Assembly (NCBI GenBank): GCA_025357175.1
Contig: JANXPS010000200.1
Coordinates: 1 to 10,720 of the forward strand
Length of the DNA: 10,720 nt
Source: Deltaproteobacteria bacterium
GTDB lineage: Bacteria; Desulfobacterota; Deferrimicrobia; Deferrimicrobiales; Deferrimicrobiaceae
Direction: 5' to 3'
Part shown: positions 9,157 to 10,720 of the stretch, piece after piece
Layout of the letters: the number at the start of each line of letters is the position of its first letter
How positions within the stretch are numbered: the first letter of the stretch is position 1
Made by a program: the position numbers and the translations under genes
Notes under the pieces: generated by a model
The model's input: the letters and a program-made list of their open reading frames with translations, nothing else
The model's database searches: none
Told to the model about the DNA's origin: nothing

Positions 9157-9270
9157 GGTTATGCTGTTGTTGTGATTTTAAGTGGCATAATGCGCTTTCC
9201 ATCCGTTACCCACTTCAGTATATTATTTTGAAAGTATTGAATAAGCAGGCGAAAAACTACTTGGCTTGAA

Positions 9271-9702
9271 TTACGCCTCCGCTTTCTTCTTCAGCTGCTC
9301 TCGCTCTATGAATGTATCCAGGAACGCCATAATCTGCCGCTTCTCGCGGGTGTCCAACTTCTCGATGGCCGACAACCGCCGCTGAAGTCGGGTGCTGGCG
9401 GGTCTCCCCGCCCTCCGGATCGGAATCGCCCCCAGCAGTTCGTCCGTCGTTACGCCCAGCGCCTTCGCCATCGGCACGAGCAGGCTGCCGGGCGGGTGCT
9501 GCGTCTCCCCCTCGTAATAGGCGATATTGCGCTGTGTGAGGCCGTGTTCCGCGGCCAGTTCGGCCTGCGTGAAACCGGCCGCCTTCCTTAGCTGCGCAAG
9601 CCTCTCTCCGAACCCGGTCTCGGGGTCGATCTTCTTCCTGGGCATCGACATGCTCCAATCCTCGATCGGATGCCCCGAATTGTATCCCTCGATTTTGACC
9701 AT
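9271..9702 (-). CDS. XRE-family (Cro/CI-type) transcriptional regulator
   Basis: This is a 143-residue DNA-binding protein. After an N-terminal stretch, residues about 31-92 form a classical Cro/CI helix-turn-helix: FGERLAQLRKAAGFTQAELA, EHGLTQRNIAYYE, and LVPMAKALGVTTDELLG. The C-terminal tail, RLQRRLSAIEKLDTREKRQI then FIEREQLKKK, is charged and probably helical, perhaps for dimerisation. Start ATG 9702 is preferred because GGGAGGA sits five bases upstream on the minus strand; ATG 9645 (MPRKK) also has GGAG at good spacing and would give a 124-residue form. The gene is divergent from the primase, and its promoter overlaps a palindrome, suggesting autoregulation and possibly control of the primase. 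High GC separates it from the AT-rich genes that converge on it. Confidence 0.9.
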   Translation of the reverse strand: MVKIEGYNSGHPIEDWSMSMPRKKIDPETGFGERLAQLRKAAGFTQAELAAEHGLTQRNIAYYEGETQHPPGSLLVPMAKALGVTTDELLGAIPIRRAGRPASTRLQRRLSAIEKLDTREKRQIMAFLDTFIEREQLKKKAEA

Positions 9703-9706
9703 GCCG

Positions 9707-9713
9707 TCCTCCC
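9707..9713 (-). promoter_or_regulatory. Shine-Dalgarno site for the XRE regulator
   Basis: Read on the minus strand this is GGGAGGA, five to six bases before ATG 9702. It decides for the longer start over ATG 9645. Confidence 0.65.
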
Positions 9714-9732
9714 AGAAGAAATCGCTTGACCC

Positions 9733-9763
9733 ATCATATACGAAAAACGTATGTTAGTGTGAA
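9733..9763 (-). promoter_or_regulatory. Predicted sigma-70 promoter of the XRE regulator
   Basis: On the minus strand TTCACA (complement of 9758-9763) matches five of six bases of the -35 consensus. TATATG lies 17 bases downstream, or TATGAT 19 bases downstream, as the -10 box. The predicted transcript start near 9726 leaves a leader of about 24 bases containing the Shine-Dalgarno site. Predicted by eye. Confidence 0.5.
9738..9752. promoter_or_regulatory. Short palindrome, candidate XRE operator
   Basis: ATACG and CGTAT flank a five-base A run, giving a perfect 15-bp dyad with five-base arms. It lies between the predicted -35 and -10 boxes of the regulator gene, where a bound Cro/CI dimer would block transcription. 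The operator role is inferred. Confidence 0.4.
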
Positions 9764-9775
9764 CCGGAAAAACGG

Positions 9776-9802
9776 GGTCGAAAACAGGGTCACCGGTCGA
9801 AA
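9776..9802. repeat. Direct repeat GGTCGAAA x2 in the divergent promoter region
   Basis: GGTCGAAA occurs at 9776-9783 and 9795-9802, 19 bases apart start to start, in the leader of the primase gene. It may be a regulator site or chance; eight bases is short. Confidence 0.25.
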
Positions 9803-9821
9803 TTTGCTATTGACAGATTAT

Positions 9822-9830
9822 GGGGGGAGG
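9822..9830 (+). promoter_or_regulatory. Shine-Dalgarno site for the primase
   Basis: GGGGGGAGG lies nine bases before ATG 9840. It supports this start, which also gives the expected family N-terminus (MGRIPESEIERLKEE). Confidence 0.6.
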
Positions 9831-9839
9831 TCGGTTTTT

Positions 9840-10720
9840 ATGGGTCGGATCCCGGAATCCGAGATCGAGCGACTGAAGGAAGAAATCTCCGTTTAGCGGC
9901 TGGCTGAATCCGCCGGCGTCAAGCTGACCCGGCACGGGGCCGACCTGCTCGGCCTGTGCCCCTTCCACGACGACAAGTCGCCGTCGCTGGTCATCTCGCC
10001 GGCCAGGAACCTGTGGAACTGCCTGGGGGCGTGTAGTGCCGGCGGCTCCCCGATCGACTGGGTGATGCGGGCGCAAGGCGTCTCCTTCCGGCACGCCGTC
10101 GAGCTGCTTCGGGCCGACCACTTCCCCTTAGCCGCCGGTCCTTCCTCCCTGCAACGCAAACAATCCACGGTCCGCGTGCTTAGCCCCCCGATCGCGGCGG
10201 ACGCCGACGACCGGGCGCTTCTTGCCCAGGTGGTGGACTACTACCACGAGTCGTTCAAGGGATCGCCCGAGGCGCAGGAATATCTTCTCCGGCGCGGTCT
10301 GATGAACGCCGAGGCCGTGGAGCACTTCCGGATCGGCTTCGCGAACCGGACGCTTGGCTACCGCCTGCCGGAAAAGAACCGCGCCGCGGGCGAGAAGATG
10401 CGCGGGAGCCTGTCGCGTCTTGGGATCCTTCGCGAGTCGGGACACGAGCACTTCAACGGATCGCTCGTCATCCCGATCTTCGGGGTCGAGGATGAATATC
10501 GAATCGCGGACGTTACGAACGTGCGCGGCCTCTACGGGCGCAAGATCACCGACGCGCTGCGGAAAGGCACGCCGCTGCACCTGTACTTGCCCGGTCCTCA
10601 CCGCGGCGTGTGGAACGAAGAGGCGCTTCGGATGTCCCCGCAAGTGATCTTGTGCGAGTCGCTGATCGACGCGCTGACCTTCTGGTGCGCGGGCTTTTGC
10701 AACGTGACCGCCGCTTACGG
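9840..10720 (+). CDS. DnaG-like CHC2 zinc-finger primase, truncated by the window edge, with an in-frame amber codon
   Basis: This encodes a DnaG-type primase-like protein. Numbering from ATG 9840, the N-terminus reads RIPESEIERLKEEISV, then TAG at codon 19, then RLAESAGVKLTRHGADLLG. A CHC2 zinc finger follows with C40-x2-H43-x17-C61-x3-C65 (CPFH and NCLGAC) and IDWVMRAQGVSFRHAVELL. The middle resembles the primase core (EAQEYLLRRGL, FRIGFANRTLG, YLPGPHRGVWN). The Toprim domain begins near ILCESLIDAL with its conserved Glu at 273. The frame is open from the amber to the window end. Such stand-alone primases are often found on integrated elements, and the divergent XRE regulator fits that, but no integrase or transposase is visible here. 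Either a pseudogene with one nonsense mutation, or expressed by readthrough. The strong Shine-Dalgarno and intact core argue that any damage is recent. Confidence 0.85.
9894..9896 (+). other. In-frame amber codon (TAG) near the primase N-terminus
   Basis: The codon order is GTT TAG CGG, between EEISV and RLAESAGV. Relatives of this primase as I recall them have Gln, Glu or a similar residue here (VSLQRLV or VSVERLV style), so CAG or GAG to TAG would explain it with one base change. No later in-frame start before the zinc finger has a visible ribosome site. Confidence 0.9.

Noticed and set aside
9180..9215. Inverted repeat AAGTGG/CCACTT as a terminator after the membrane-protein gene
   Set aside because: The arms are six bases, the loop is 24 bases and no T-run follows. 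AGGCG/CGCCT at 9247-9278 is equally weak. No convincing terminator is visible in this short convergent gap.
9810..9815. TTGACA as the -35 box of the primase promoter
   Set aside because: The -10 position would fall at the start codon itself, leaving no room for the ribosome site, and no good -10 box is present at suitable spacing.
10128..10643. Minus-strand open frame of 171 codons at the right edge
   Set aside because: The plus strand here encodes recognisable primase core sequence; the minus frame shows no domain.

Overview
The window looks like a chromosomal stretch of a moderately GC-rich Gram-negative bacterium. The repeat styles of the giant secreted protein and the type of CHC2 primase recall Desulfuromonadia/Geobacter-like or related lineages, but this is an impression from protein style and nothing in the window proves it.

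Region 1 (59-8389, + strand) is one very large gene for a secreted polymorphic-toxin-type RHS/YD-repeat protein of about 2776 codons. In order it has a signal peptide, beta-sandwich domains, four PKD-like domains, three PASTA-like repeats, a carboxypeptidase-regulatory (transthyretin-like) domain, a plug-like segment, NHL repeats, a YD-repeat shell with the RHS hallmark end, and a short AT-rich C-terminal tip. From the transthyretin-like domain onward this is the order seen in animal teneurins. The reading frame is broken once, by a TAG at 533-535 that falls inside an Ig-like domain. The same frame then stays open for 2617 more codons.

Region 2 (about 8027-9270) is clearly AT-rich. It holds the variable tip of the RHS protein followed by two small genes for two-helix membrane proteins, 8475-8687 and 8734-9156. 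Position and composition suggest a swapped toxin-tip and immunity module. An A8 run near the end of the RHS gene opens an alternative frame that stops two bases before the first of these small genes.

Region 3 (9271-10720) returns abruptly to high GC. A Cro/CI-type (XRE) regulator on the minus strand is divergent from a DnaG-like primase (CHC2 zinc finger, core, start of the Toprim domain) that runs off the right edge. The regulator has a good promoter overlapping a short palindrome, which suggests autoregulation. The primase frame is also broken by a single in-frame TAG (9894-9896) near its N-terminus, although the protein is well conserved in style on both sides of it.

The most striking observation is that the two largest genes each carry one in-frame amber codon inside otherwise intact coding sequence. 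Recent nonsense mutations, regulated amber readthrough and suppressor or pyrrolysine decoding are all possible, and the window alone cannot decide. No tRNA gene, CRISPR array or insertion sequence was recognised. No stretch over 300 bases lacks a gene.
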